A stretch of DNA of 64,000 bases from a bacterium (GTDB taxonomy: Bacteria; UBP15; UBA6099). Each line of letters opens with the position of its first letter. Within the stretch, counting starts at the first letter, position 1. Where the stretch lies: contig JAKQPS010000082.1 of NCBI GenBank assembly GCA_029564595.1, positions 62,001-126,000 on the forward strand. The letters run 5' to 3'. Below the pieces are notes generated by a model. It made no database searches. It was given only the letters and a program-made list of their open reading frames with translations, and was not told the DNA's origin. A program made the translations under genes and the position numbers. Below are positions 16,961-24,814 of this stretch, in pieces.

Positions 16961-17908
16961 ATGAGCGCGGCGCTAACCGCAATACTCGTGCTGGCGATAG
17001 GCGCGCTGAGCGCGCAGACGGCGATCGCTCTTGTCGCGGCGGGCAGGCGTAAAATGCTCAAGGACAGGCTTCGCGCCGCCTATGCCGAAGCCGCAACGCC
17101 TGAAAAAAAGAAAGAAATGAAGAGCCTTTTCGCGGCGATGGACGGAGCCATTCGCGGAATGAGTTTGACAAGCGCGGTGAAAAGAGAGTTGGCAAAAGCC
17201 AACTGGTCTTTGAAAGCGTCCGAGTTTTTGGTGATGGTTGCGATGTTCGCCGCGCTTCCGGCTATGCTTGTTCTACTTGCGTACGACAACGCTTCATTGG
17301 CTGTGATTGTGATGGCGGCGGGAGCGGTTTTTCCCATCATAATGCTCAAACGCAGGCAGGCGGCCAGAAAAAAAATGTTTGCGGGGCAATTGCTCGACGC
17401 GGTGACTCTGATATCAAACTCCTTGAAGTCAGGATACAGTTTCCTTCAATCGATAGACCTTGTGTCGCGGGAGCTTCCGGCTCCGGTTTCCGAAGAGTTT
17501 CAAAAGATGATTCAAGAAATCAAGCTTGGGATGTCGTTTGAGGAGACAGTTGAACGGCTTGTGTCGCGCGTTGAGAACGAAGACCTTGATCTTGTGATGA
17601 CATGCGTAAATATACAACGCGAAGTCGGCGGGAACCTTTCGGAAATACTAGACAAGATAGCGCACACTATAAGAGAGCGGGTAAGAATCAAAGGGCAGAT
17701 TCAAACTCTGACCGCGCAGGGCAGGTTGTCCGGCATGATTTTGAGCCTTATGCCTGTCGGGCTTGGCTTTTTCCTGTACGCGATCAATCCCGAATACATC
17801 TCGATGTTGTTCACAAGGCAGGTTGGCAGAACTCTTATAGTGGCCGCCGTGACGACGCAACTAATCGGCATATTCCTCATAAAGAAAATTATAAATATTA
17901 AGGTGTGA
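16961..17908 (+). CDS. tadB: Tad inner-membrane platform protein TadB
   Basis: This 315-residue protein has a GspF/T2SSF domain. N-terminal and central hydrophobic segments are followed by the conserved helical domain (about 145-270; LLDAVTLISNSLKSGYSFLQ, EFQKMIQEIKLGMSFEET), and membrane helices close the C terminus. TadB and TadC form the inner-membrane platform on which CpaF acts. It starts 9 bases after cpaF and ends 5 bases before the start of tadC. An AGGAAGGA ribosome site precedes it. Confidence 0.9.
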   Translation: MSAALTAILVLAIGALSAQTAIALVAAGRRKMLKDRLRAAYAEAATPEKKKEMKSLFAAMDGAIRGMSLTSAVKRELAKANWSLKASEFLVMVAMFAALPAMLVLLAYDNASLAVIVMAAGAVFPIIMLKRRQAARKKMFAGQLLDAVTLISNSLKSGYSFLQSIDLVSRELPAPVSEEFQKMIQEIKLGMSFEETVERLVSRVENEDLDLVMTCVNIQREVGGNLSEILDKIAHTIRERVRIKGQIQTLTAQGRLSGMILSLMPVGLGFFLYAINPEYISMLFTRQVGRTLIVAAVTTQLIGIFLIKKIINIKV

Positions 17909-17913
17909 ACGAC

Positions 17914-18834
17914 ATGAAAACGATTCTTGCTCTGATGATATTCGGTTCGATAGCCACGTTTGTGGCGAGCGCTCTGGATTCGAGGTCAAAGAAGAAATCA
18001 ATGGACGAGCGCGTAAAGGCTCTGGATACGACGCAGGACGGAATCTCGCTGGAAGAGATAGAGATGTCGAAATCTTTCTCTGAAAGAGTTCTGGTGCCTG
18101 TGTTTACAAAAATCGGCGGCGCTCTTGGCAATTACACCCCTAGCGGTTTTTTGGAACGCATCGAGAAGAAGTTGCTTTCCGCCGGTATGAAAAAGACCGA
18201 CCCGCTGGCATTTCTGGGATTGAAAGGAATCATTTCTGTCTGCGTTCTAATAGCAGCGTTGATTGTCGGGAGCATAATGAACATAGAACCCGGCGCGTTT
18301 GCGATGAACCTGCTGGCATTGCCGGCAATTTCATTTGTTCTTCCTGACATCTGGCTGAGTTCGGTGGGTAGAGCGCGCAAAACGGAGATAAATGACAGCC
18401 TTCCCGATCTGCTTGATTTATTAACCGTAAGCGTGGAGGCCGGTCTTGGGTTTGAACAGGCTCTGAAACACTCTTCAGAAAAAATGAAAGGTAAGATTTC
18501 TGATGAAGTGAAACGAATGCTTCAGGAAATGCGCGTAGGGAAAAAGAGGAGCGAAGCTCTTAGAGACATGTCGGACAGAGTGGAGATACCCGACCTTACA
18601 TCGTTTGCCGCGGCTATGATTCAGGCAGACCAACTGGGCGTCAGCGTCGCCGACGTCCTTCGCGTGCAGTCAGACGCGATGAGACAGAAACGCCGCCAGC
18701 GCGCCGAGGAAGCGGCTATGAAAGCTCCTCTCAAACTGCTGTTTCCCCTTGTGTTTTTCATATTCCCCACGCTGTTCATAATTCTATTAGGGCCGGCGTT
18801 CATAAGCATCATGGAGAATTTTCAATCGGGATGA
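17914..18834 (+). CDS. tadC: Tad inner-membrane platform protein TadC
   Basis: The second GspF/T2SSF platform protein, 306 residues. The domain is visible at DSLPDLLDLLTVSVEAGLGF and RMLQEMRVGKKRSEALRDMS, with hydrophobic helices on both sides and a closing helix (FFIFPTLFIILLGPAFISIM). ATG 17914 was chosen over the in-frame GTG 17905, which overlaps the tadB stop, because AAGGTG sits eight bases upstream. It is the last gene of the pilus operon. The next gene faces it on the other strand, 36 bases away, with no clear intrinsic terminator between them. Confidence 0.88.
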   Translation: MKTILALMIFGSIATFVASALDSRSKKKSMDERVKALDTTQDGISLEEIEMSKSFSERVLVPVFTKIGGALGNYTPSGFLERIEKKLLSAGMKKTDPLAFLGLKGIISVCVLIAALIVGSIMNIEPGAFAMNLLALPAISFVLPDIWLSSVGRARKTEINDSLPDLLDLLTVSVEAGLGFEQALKHSSEKMKGKISDEVKRMLQEMRVGKKRSEALRDMSDRVEIPDLTSFAAAMIQADQLGVSVADVLRVQSDAMRQKRRQRAEEAAMKAPLKLLFPLVFFIFPTLFIILLGPAFISIMENFQSG

Positions 18835-18870
18835 ACCGATAGATATTCGCGGAAGGGCGCTTCAATGGTT

Positions 18871-19302
18871 TTAGTTTTTTCGTTCTCTATCCGTTTTCAC
18901 TTCGCTCCTCTTGAGTTCAATTCGGATGAACTCTAAAAGGTCTTTAGACGAAAACGGCTTGGAGATATATCTTTTTGCGCCGAATAGGAATGAGGACAGT
19001 CTTGTGGGCAGATCCCTGCGCGCCGACACGATGATGATCGGAATATGTTTTTTTTCTTCATTTTCGCTTATCCGGCGGCATACTTCGTCTCCGGGAATGT
19101 CGGGGAGCATAAAATCCAACAGGATCAAGTCAGGGGTGGCTTTTTCGAGATAATTCAACGCTTCAGTCCCGTTGTAAGCGGCGACAGTTTCATATCCGGC
19201 GCTTTTCAAGATGTCTCTGGACATCACGTTCATGTCCGTATCATCTTCCACTACCAGAATCGTTTTATTATCAGATATTGTGGTTTTATCTGTTTCTTTC
19301 AT
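18871..19302 (-). CDS. Single-domain response regulator
   Basis: A 143-residue receiver domain with no output domain. Acidic pocket residues are E19/D20 (LVVEDDTDMN), the phosphorylation site is Asp63 (LILLDFMLPDIPG), the switch Ser is in IIIVSARRD, and the conserved Lys is 115 (YISKPFSSKDLLEF). A charged ~15-residue tail follows. Without an output domain it probably acts by protein contact. It converges on the pilus operon, so a role in pilus control is possible, but position is the only evidence. No histidine kinase lies nearby. Confidence 0.85.
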   Translation of the reverse strand: MKETDKTTISDNKTILVVEDDTDMNVMSRDILKSAGYETVAAYNGTEALNYLEKATPDLILLDFMLPDIPGDEVCRRISENEEKKHIPIIIVSARRDLPTRLSSFLFGAKRYISKPFSSKDLLEFIRIELKRSEVKTDRERKN

Positions 19303-19506
19303 TTATGCCGCTCTGTATTGTTCAACGATACGACACAGTGGCGCGCGGGCGTTTCGTTGATAAGTCTTTTCTTCCTTAACAGTTCAGACGCGAAATGCTA
19401 TCGATTAGTTAAATCTCAATTATCATCCATCTCTCAGAATCAAACTGCCGCTCTCGTTGTGTTTCGATGGTTGCAGAAAACCCAATCACAGTAAGAAGTC
19501 TTTCGC

Positions 19507-20124
19507 TTATTCAGACGCGGGTTCGGCGGTTTTTTTTGAGCGCGCCGCAGAACCGGTCGTCATGGGAACTCCCGCATACCAATCAAAAATGGGTTTCTCT
19601 CTTGTGTCGAAAGCTTCTAAAGGACTTTTTTTAGTTTCCGAAACGGTTTCGCTGTCGCCGGGCGCGTCTTTTGACTGTCTCTTGGGTTTCGAGTCTGATT
19701 TCATATCTTCGACTTCAGAGAGAGAAGATTTTTCGACGGTTGCCTGCACGATGCCAGTCGGGGTTTCAGATGTGATAATCGCGCTTAAACTTCTTATCTT
19801 CTCTTTTTCCCGGACGGTTTTCCTAATAACATCTCCCTCTCTAACAAAAAAATCGTCGCTTCGTTTCTCGATCAGGACAGCCATGTACGAAGATTCCATT
19901 TTAACTACTTTTCCGGTTGCGGCGACTTTTCCATAACTAAGAATTTCAACCGGTTCGCCGACGGTATAATCTTTGGAAAAATCCCCGATAGCAACGCAAA
20001 CCGAGTCTTTTCCCAATGCCGATATCGCCGCTAGCGATTCAGCGTCAGCTATTCTGGGAACAAATGATAGGGCAATTAGAATTAAGACCGCAGAAAAAAT
20101 ATGTCCGCAAAGAATTCTTCTCAT
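19507..20124 (-). CDS. Exported protein of unknown function
   Basis: I do not recognise this 205-residue protein. It has a clear signal peptide (ILCGHIFSAVLILIALSFVP...ADA). A ~90-residue folded part follows in which short beta strands alternate with Gly turns (VCVAIGDFSKDYTVGEPVEI, GKVAATGKVVKMESSYMAVL), possibly an SH3-like barrel. The C-terminal third is polar and probably disordered (rich in Lys, Ser, Asp), ending in a basic stretch. It lies 70 bases after the MEMO-AMMECR1 gene on the same strand and may share its transcript. The 204 bases between it and the response regulator hold no gene that I can support. Confidence 0.6.
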   Translation of the reverse strand: MRRILCGHIFSAVLILIALSFVPRIADAESLAAISALGKDSVCVAIGDFSKDYTVGEPVEILSYGKVAATGKVVKMESSYMAVLIEKRSDDFFVREGDVIRKTVREKEKIRSLSAIITSETPTGIVQATVEKSSLSEVEDMKSDSKPKRQSKDAPGDSETVSETKKSPLEAFDTREKPIFDWYAGVPMTTGSAARSKKTAEPASE

Positions 20125-20194
20125 AACGCCCCATTTAACATGAACAGTTTACATTCTTTGATAAGAACTTTAAAGACGAACGCAAAAATGAGCG

Positions 20195-21802
20195 TCATTC
20201 TCCAAAAACCTGAGCCGTATAAAGCAAAAACTTGCAGTTGTCTCGTTTCCAGCCGTCGGGAGGCAGCCCGGCTTTCATCGCTAGATGAGAGAGCATTTCA
20301 TCTCGGTTCCAGCCTTGTTCGGGAGCGACCTGCGGAAGGAATGTGGAAGCGTTCCATCCGCATTCCAGAATCACGCCGTGCTTGCCTATCTCTATATCCT
20401 TATAAGAAGACGCCGGAGCGGGCTGAGACAAAACAGAGATTTCGATGTGGATTGAGTCAAGTTCCTCGGGGCGGACAGGCGGGAATCTCGGATCCCGCGT
20501 GGCGGAAACGATAACTTGAGAGGCGGCAAGTTTGAATATCGGCGTGTCAGGCTCAAAATGTCCCATACATCCGCGAAGCTGTTCGTTTTTATTCAGCGTG
20601 ACGAACATGCCGCGTTTGACCCGCAACGCAGGGTTGGCGTCTTCAGGCTCGTATCCTACTCCTTTGCGAATAGTGGATTCAAGGGATTTCCTTGTTATCG
20701 CTAACAGTTCATTTTGTGATTTTTCGTCAAGTTCGCTCGCATTATCCATTTCCGGCATGACGTCCTCCTTTGTCGTATTGGTTGCCGAGCCGGGGTTGCC
20801 GTCTGATTTCTTCGGAGAAGGAATGGCGGGGTTTTCGTTGAAAAGAGCAGCGGACATATATCCCACAACGCCTTGGCCGGTGGCTCCGAAGGTGTCCTGC
20901 GAAGTGGCGTATTTCAATACGGCGGCTTTGTGGGAGCCGAGTTTTCTTGAAGCTCTTATGACTGCTTGAGCCGCGCCGTGCCCGCACATACGACGCCCCG
21001 TGGGATCTTCTTTCATGATTTCCGCGATGCCTTTTTCGTCCATTTCTTGAACTTTTTCAAGAAGCTCGCGGTCAAGCCTTTTTGCTTCGTTCTGAGGCCA
21101 GAAGTGAGACATATCAGAGCTTGCCACCATAAGAGCGTTTCTGCCTTCAAGGGCCTTGGCAAGGGCGTCCGCTAAAATATCGATGTTCGCTTTGGACTGA
21201 TTGCCCATTATCACTGGGACTAAGGAAAACTCCCCAAGAGCCGCTTGGAGAAAAGGCAATTGATTGTCCACAGAGTGCTCGTCTTTGAAAAGCGTTGGAT
21301 TGTGGCGGATGACCCCTTTTCCGGCAGCGACCAATGCGGAAGTCGTTTCAGCGTCGATAGGAATGTCGCCAAGCGGAGTGCGAAACGCGCCGCTTTCAAA
21401 CACTGCGATTCCGGGATCGTACACACCATGAGAAAATCCTACCACTATGACAGTGTCGTATTCTTTGCCCGCAATAGCTTTGTAACCGTGAGCCGCGACA
21501 GGCCCCGAGTAAATGAAACCGGCATGAGGAGAGATGAGAGATACTATCCGGCCTTTGATTTCAATCGGAGACGCGTCGGCGAGCATTCTATCGACCATGT
21601 CTCTCAGTTCCGCAGGGTTTCCCGTGAACCAGCGTCCGGCGCTTGTGCATGTAAAAACCGGGCCGGGCGATTGCGCGGCGGCTGTTTTTTTTGAAGTCTC
21701 ATTTGACGTCGCTTTTTGGGGGTTCTCGGCTTTGGCGCATCCCGCGCACGAAACAAACACGAACAGCGCCGCTGCCAGAATAGAGTAGATTCTGCGCGTC
21801 AT
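20195..21802 (-). CDS. Lipoprotein fusion of MEMO and AMMECR1 domains (AmmeMemoRadiSam B and A)
   Basis: This 535-residue protein has a lipoprotein signal (FVFVSCAGCAKAE; lipobox AGC). A MEMO1-family domain follows (about residues 50-330): SPHAGFIYSGP, VGFSHGVYDPG, DEHSVDNQLPFLQ and SSDMSHFWPQN carry the conserved His/Asp pocket, and RMCGHGA has the conserved Cys. After a Pro/Ser/Asn linker, the AMMECR1 domain (about 360-535) shows LRGCMGHFEPD, SATRDPRFPPVRPEEL, IEISVLSQP and GVILECGWNASTFLPQVAPE. Both families are usually cytosolic and separate. ATG 21802 was chosen because it sits one base after the upstream stop (TGA-C-ATG), with GGGGAG eight bases before it. The biochemical function is unknown. 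Confidence 0.87.
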   Translation of the reverse strand: MTRRIYSILAAALFVFVSCAGCAKAENPQKATSNETSKKTAAAQSPGPVFTCTSAGRWFTGNPAELRDMVDRMLADASPIEIKGRIVSLISPHAGFIYSGPVAAHGYKAIAGKEYDTVIVVGFSHGVYDPGIAVFESGAFRTPLGDIPIDAETTSALVAAGKGVIRHNPTLFKDEHSVDNQLPFLQAALGEFSLVPVIMGNQSKANIDILADALAKALEGRNALMVASSDMSHFWPQNEAKRLDRELLEKVQEMDEKGIAEIMKEDPTGRRMCGHGAAQAVIRASRKLGSHKAAVLKYATSQDTFGATGQGVVGYMSAALFNENPAIPSPKKSDGNPGSATNTTKEDVMPEMDNASELDEKSQNELLAITRKSLESTIRKGVGYEPEDANPALRVKRGMFVTLNKNEQLRGCMGHFEPDTPIFKLAASQVIVSATRDPRFPPVRPEELDSIHIEISVLSQPAPASSYKDIEIGKHGVILECGWNASTFLPQVAPEQGWNRDEMLSHLAMKAGLPPDGWKRDNCKFLLYTAQVFGE

Positions 21803-21803
21803 G

Positions 21804-22289
21804 TCAGCAACTCCCCGACGCTCCGCTTTCCGCTCTCTGTTTAATCCCATTAAGCAGCGCCTCGTTGTTTTCTCTAAAGATATTATCAATTATTTTTACC
21901 GCAAAAGGATGAAGCCTCAAAAGCGGGTGGTCCATCTCATAGTCCATGTCGATAGTCATTTCAGTGGAGTCTCCTACGGGCTTGAACGACCAAACGCCGC
22001 ACATTTGTTTGAAGTGGCCCCGGCCTTCGCGGGCGCATTGAAAGCGGCAACATTTGCAGTTGTCGTCCCAGCGGTCTTCTTGGATCCATGTCATAGAGCG
22101 CTTTTTTCGCACAGGCCGCGCTTCGGCGGTCCATTCGGCTTTTATATAATTGCCGTCTTCGGATGTTTCAAGAATCTTGATATTTTTTAGATTCGGAAAT
22201 AATTCGGGAAAAAGATGAGGCTGCCTTCCGAGGGCGTAAAGGGTTTCAAGTGGAGCTGATGACACTACCCGCGCCCTGATTTTGCCCAT
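21804..22289 (-). CDS. SRPBCC-fold (polyketide cyclase/RatA-like) protein
   Basis: A 161-residue START/SRPBCC-type helix-grip protein. The opening KIRARVVSSAPLETLYALGR and the PELFPNLKNIKILETSEDGN block fit the family, and STEMTIDMDYEMDHPLLRL forms the C-terminal sheet before the long helix (FAVKIIDNIFRENNEALLNG). The central insert has Cys-Arg-Phe-Gln-Cys and another Cys (NCKCCRFQC), four or five Cys close together, which is unusual and could bind metal. Such proteins bind lipids or hydrophobic ligands. A strong GAGGAGAG site precedes the ATG. It is translationally coupled to the MEMO-AMMECR1 lipoprotein. Confidence 0.7.
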   Translation of the reverse strand: MGKIRARVVSSAPLETLYALGRQPHLFPELFPNLKNIKILETSEDGNYIKAEWTAEARPVRKKRSMTWIQEDRWDDNCKCCRFQCAREGRGHFKQMCGVWSFKPVGDSTEMTIDMDYEMDHPLLRLHPFAVKIIDNIFRENNEALLNGIKQRAESGASGSC

Positions 22290-22490
22290 ATTGACTCTCC
22301 TCGAATAAGACTAGCTGAATAATTTTATCATACAATCCCGATGGCGCGCAAAAAAAGAGTTTTTGATTTTGATAAAGCTACATTTCAAAATCCACAAATA
22401 GTCTAAATATTTGAACTGACTTTCTGTGTGGCTGATAAATCGAGTTTAGTATAGAATAAATGCGTCATTCGAAAAATCGGAGGCGGATTC

Positions 22491-23333
22491 ATGGTACAGG
22501 TGGATATCTTCTGGTCATACGCGCTTGGAGCCGGATATGCGGTTGCCGCCGCAAGACAACTCAAAACGATGGAAGAAACAAAGAATGCGGGCGGCGATTC
22601 AGGAAGGGCGGGGGCTCCTTTCATAAACAAATATTTCGTATTCTCGCTTTTCTACGCCGCCGTTTTCTTCGCTCCCTCCGGGGTGTATCTGTTATGGCGA
22701 TTCACAAGCTGGGAAACCATGCATGTTTGGAACAGCAATATCAATCCGTTGCTGGTGGCGGTATTTGCGGTAACCAACGTCACGCAGAGCATACTCGGTT
22801 TCTGGATGGCGTGCCGCTGCATAAAAGCGGGAAGCGGATTCAGAGCGTATATACACATGACCGGGGCGTATTTTCTGATGTTTTTCATCTTAGTCCATGG
22901 ATGGGACGGATCAGGATACCGCCGGTTCTTTTCGGCCACGCCGGAAGAATATCAATCGTGGCAATCGGCGAATGTTGCTGAATGGTTTTCATCCGATGTG
23001 GCATTGACACTGTATATCATGGGAATATTTTTGATACCGGCCCTGCTTGTCGCGGTTTCAGGTTGGATAAAAAATGGTTGTGAAAGGGAGTCAAAAATCG
23101 ACGAGGAGGAAGCGGGCGAGATTGGCAGAACTCGAATTATGGCGCTCTTTCTCGTTTCTGTGTTCGTATGTTCGCTAGGTTCGGCGATTATTTGCAGTCT
23201 TTTGATACGCGCTACGGGATGGATTGTCGGGATAATTCTTTTTGCCGTGTTTGCTCGGTTGCTAATCTTGGGCAGACGGGCGGGTTTGTGCCGGATGGTG
23301 TATTCGGCAATGACGCTGGACAGACATGTGTAG
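22491..23333 (+). CDS. Multipass membrane protein of unknown function
   Basis: This 280-residue protein has about six or seven hydrophobic segments (around residues 45-65, 80-105, 120-140, 170-190, 220-240 and 245-265). I do not recognise the family. Features that could matter are a His-rich part of the membrane face (FRAYIHMTGAYFLMFFILVHG) followed by a Trp/Tyr-rich loop (WDGSGYRRFF), and a charged cytoplasmic loop near 195-215. His residues inside helices could bind metal or heme. A GGAGG site seven bases upstream supports the start. It is transcribed away from the SRPBCC gene across a 200-base gap that holds only AT-rich promoter-like sequence. Confidence 0.65.
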   Translation: MVQVDIFWSYALGAGYAVAAARQLKTMEETKNAGGDSGRAGAPFINKYFVFSLFYAAVFFAPSGVYLLWRFTSWETMHVWNSNINPLLVAVFAVTNVTQSILGFWMACRCIKAGSGFRAYIHMTGAYFLMFFILVHGWDGSGYRRFFSATPEEYQSWQSANVAEWFSSDVALTLYIMGIFLIPALLVAVSGWIKNGCERESKIDEEEAGEIGRTRIMALFLVSVFVCSLGSAIICSLLIRATGWIVGIILFAVFARLLILGRRAGLCRMVYSAMTLDRHV

Positions 23334-23350
23334 AATGATTCCGAAGCGTG

Positions 23351-23812
23351 TCAGATTCCGCTCAGGCGCAAGTCGATCAGCGCGCTGACTCCGACGCCTT
23401 CCACTCTGTTGAACTTCAACGGATTCATGCTGTCGCTGGGAACGAACACCTCTATGTCTAGATTCTTCTGGCCGAATTTCGTTTCAATCTGAACTAGAAC
23501 TTTGACTTTGTCCACAAGCTCCTTCGGGCCGACGACCTGTCCGGCTCCGACGCGAGTCCCGCTGCCGAAAGCTATTATCGGAACCACTTTGGTGTCGGCA
23601 TGCGCCGGAACGCCGTTGTTCAAAGTCACTGTGTTGATAAACTTGTCCAGTTCGTCGGAGAGAGCGTTGGTCAATAGAACCAGCGCCGCGCCCTTCAGCA
23701 CGTCTTGGACTTTGCCGCCGAGTTTAAGCCCGTATGATGTTTTCGACCATGCGGCTCCTATAACAACGCATACGACAAGAACCGCCAAAGCTGTTTTCAA
23801 GTTTTTTTTCAT
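23351..23812 (-). CDS. Small exported protein of unknown function
   Basis: A 153-residue protein with a signal peptide or single anchor (NLKTALAVLVVCVVIGAAWS). The mature part is hydrophobic and beta-rich. It contains a Gly-rich central piece (IIAFGSGTRVGAGQVVGP), a charged beta segment (DKVKVLVQIETKFGQKNLDI) and a closing strand (GVGVSALIDLRLSGI). The family is not recognised. ATG 23812 was chosen because GGAGG lies nine bases upstream; a longer frame starting at 23851 lacks a site. It converges with the membrane protein gene before it. Confidence 0.6.
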   Translation of the reverse strand: MKKNLKTALAVLVVCVVIGAAWSKTSYGLKLGGKVQDVLKGAALVLLTNALSDELDKFINTVTLNNGVPAHADTKVVPIIAFGSGTRVGAGQVVGPKELVDKVKVLVQIETKFGQKNLDIEVFVPSDSMNPLKFNRVEGVGVSALIDLRLSGI

Positions 23813-23970
23813 CGCCGAATTCCTCCAGAAAACTTTTTGAACGCGCGACATTACTTATATGGATAAAAAAGTCGCGATGCTTACAGGCTTATTATAAAAA
23901 TGAAAAGCGGCGCCGTCACTACCCAGATCGAAAGGGACAACAACCGGGATAGAAGCGAAAAAGAACAGGG

Positions 23971-24717
23971 CTATTTTGCTTTTCCCTGATTCGCCACCGC
24001 GTCCTGCGCGGCTTTGAGCTTTTCAGGGTCTCCGAGATAGTAATTTCTGATCGGCTTAAGGTTGTCGTCAAGCTCGTAAATCAGCGGAATTCCGGTCGGA
24101 ATATTCAATTTCAGTATGTCGGTTTCCGATACGTTGTCTAAGTATTTGACCAGAGCGCGAAGGCTGTTGCCGTGAGCCGCGATAATTACGCGTTTTCCGC
24201 TCTTTACAGCGGGAGCAATTTCGTCCAGCCAAAGAGGCATGAATCTCGCGACAGTGTCTTTAAGGCATTCTGTCGCAGGCAACAGCGCAGGGTCGATGTC
24301 TTTATATTTGCGGTCATTGGCGGGATGGCGGGGGTCGGAGTTTTCCAGCGGCGGCGGCGGGATGTCGTAGCTTCTTCTCCAGACAAGGACTTGTTCATCG
24401 CCGTGTTTCGCAGCGGTTTCCGCCTTGTTCAGGCCTTGCAGCCCTCCATAGTGTCTTTCATTCAGCCTCCACGACCTGTAGACGGGTATCCACATCAGAT
24501 CCATATCGTCCATCATTGTCCACAGCGTTCTTATCGCGCGTTTCAGAGTGGATGTGAAAGCGATATCGAACGACAACCCCTGTTCAGATAGCAGCCTTGC
24601 CGCCTCATGGGCTTCCGCCATGCCCTTTTCGGTCAGGTCCACATCCGTCCACCCTGTGAATCTATTCTCTCTGTTCCACTGGCTTTCGCCGTGCCGGATA
24701 AGCGTAAGTTTGAACAT
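23971..24717 (-). CDS. gpmA: 2,3-bisphosphoglycerate-dependent phosphoglycerate mutase
   Basis: A 248-residue histidine-phosphatase-superfamily mutase that would interconvert 3- and 2-phosphoglycerate in glycolysis. Diagnostic pieces are [18 protein letters not shown] (catalytic His and the RHG motif), [26 protein letters not shown] (active-site Glu), [12 protein letters not shown] and [16 protein letters not shown] (second His). The length matches the dPGM family. ATG 24717 was chosen because GAGGTG precedes it; the in-frame GTG at 24726 overlaps that site. It is probably transcribed alone. The next gene upstream on the same strand starts nearly 11 kb away. Confidence 0.95.
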   Translation of the reverse strand: MFKLTLIRHGESQWNRENRFTGWTDVDLTEKGMAEAHEAARLLSEQGLSFDIAFTSTLKRAIRTLWTMMDDMDLMWIPVYRSWRLNERHYGGLQGLNKAETAAKHGDEQVLVWRRSYDIPPPPLENSDPRHPANDRKYKDIDPALLPATECLKDTVARFMPLWLDEIAPAVKSGKRVIIAAHGNSLRALVKYLDNVSETDILKLNIPTGIPLIYELDDNLKPIRNYYLGDPEKLKAAQDAVANQGKAK

Positions 24718-24814
24718 CCGCGTCACCTCATATTAGGTCGATGTTAGAATCTCAAACAAATTCATAAATATGATAACATGGCTTGGAAGCCGTCTCAATC
24801 CTCGCGCGGCGTAA

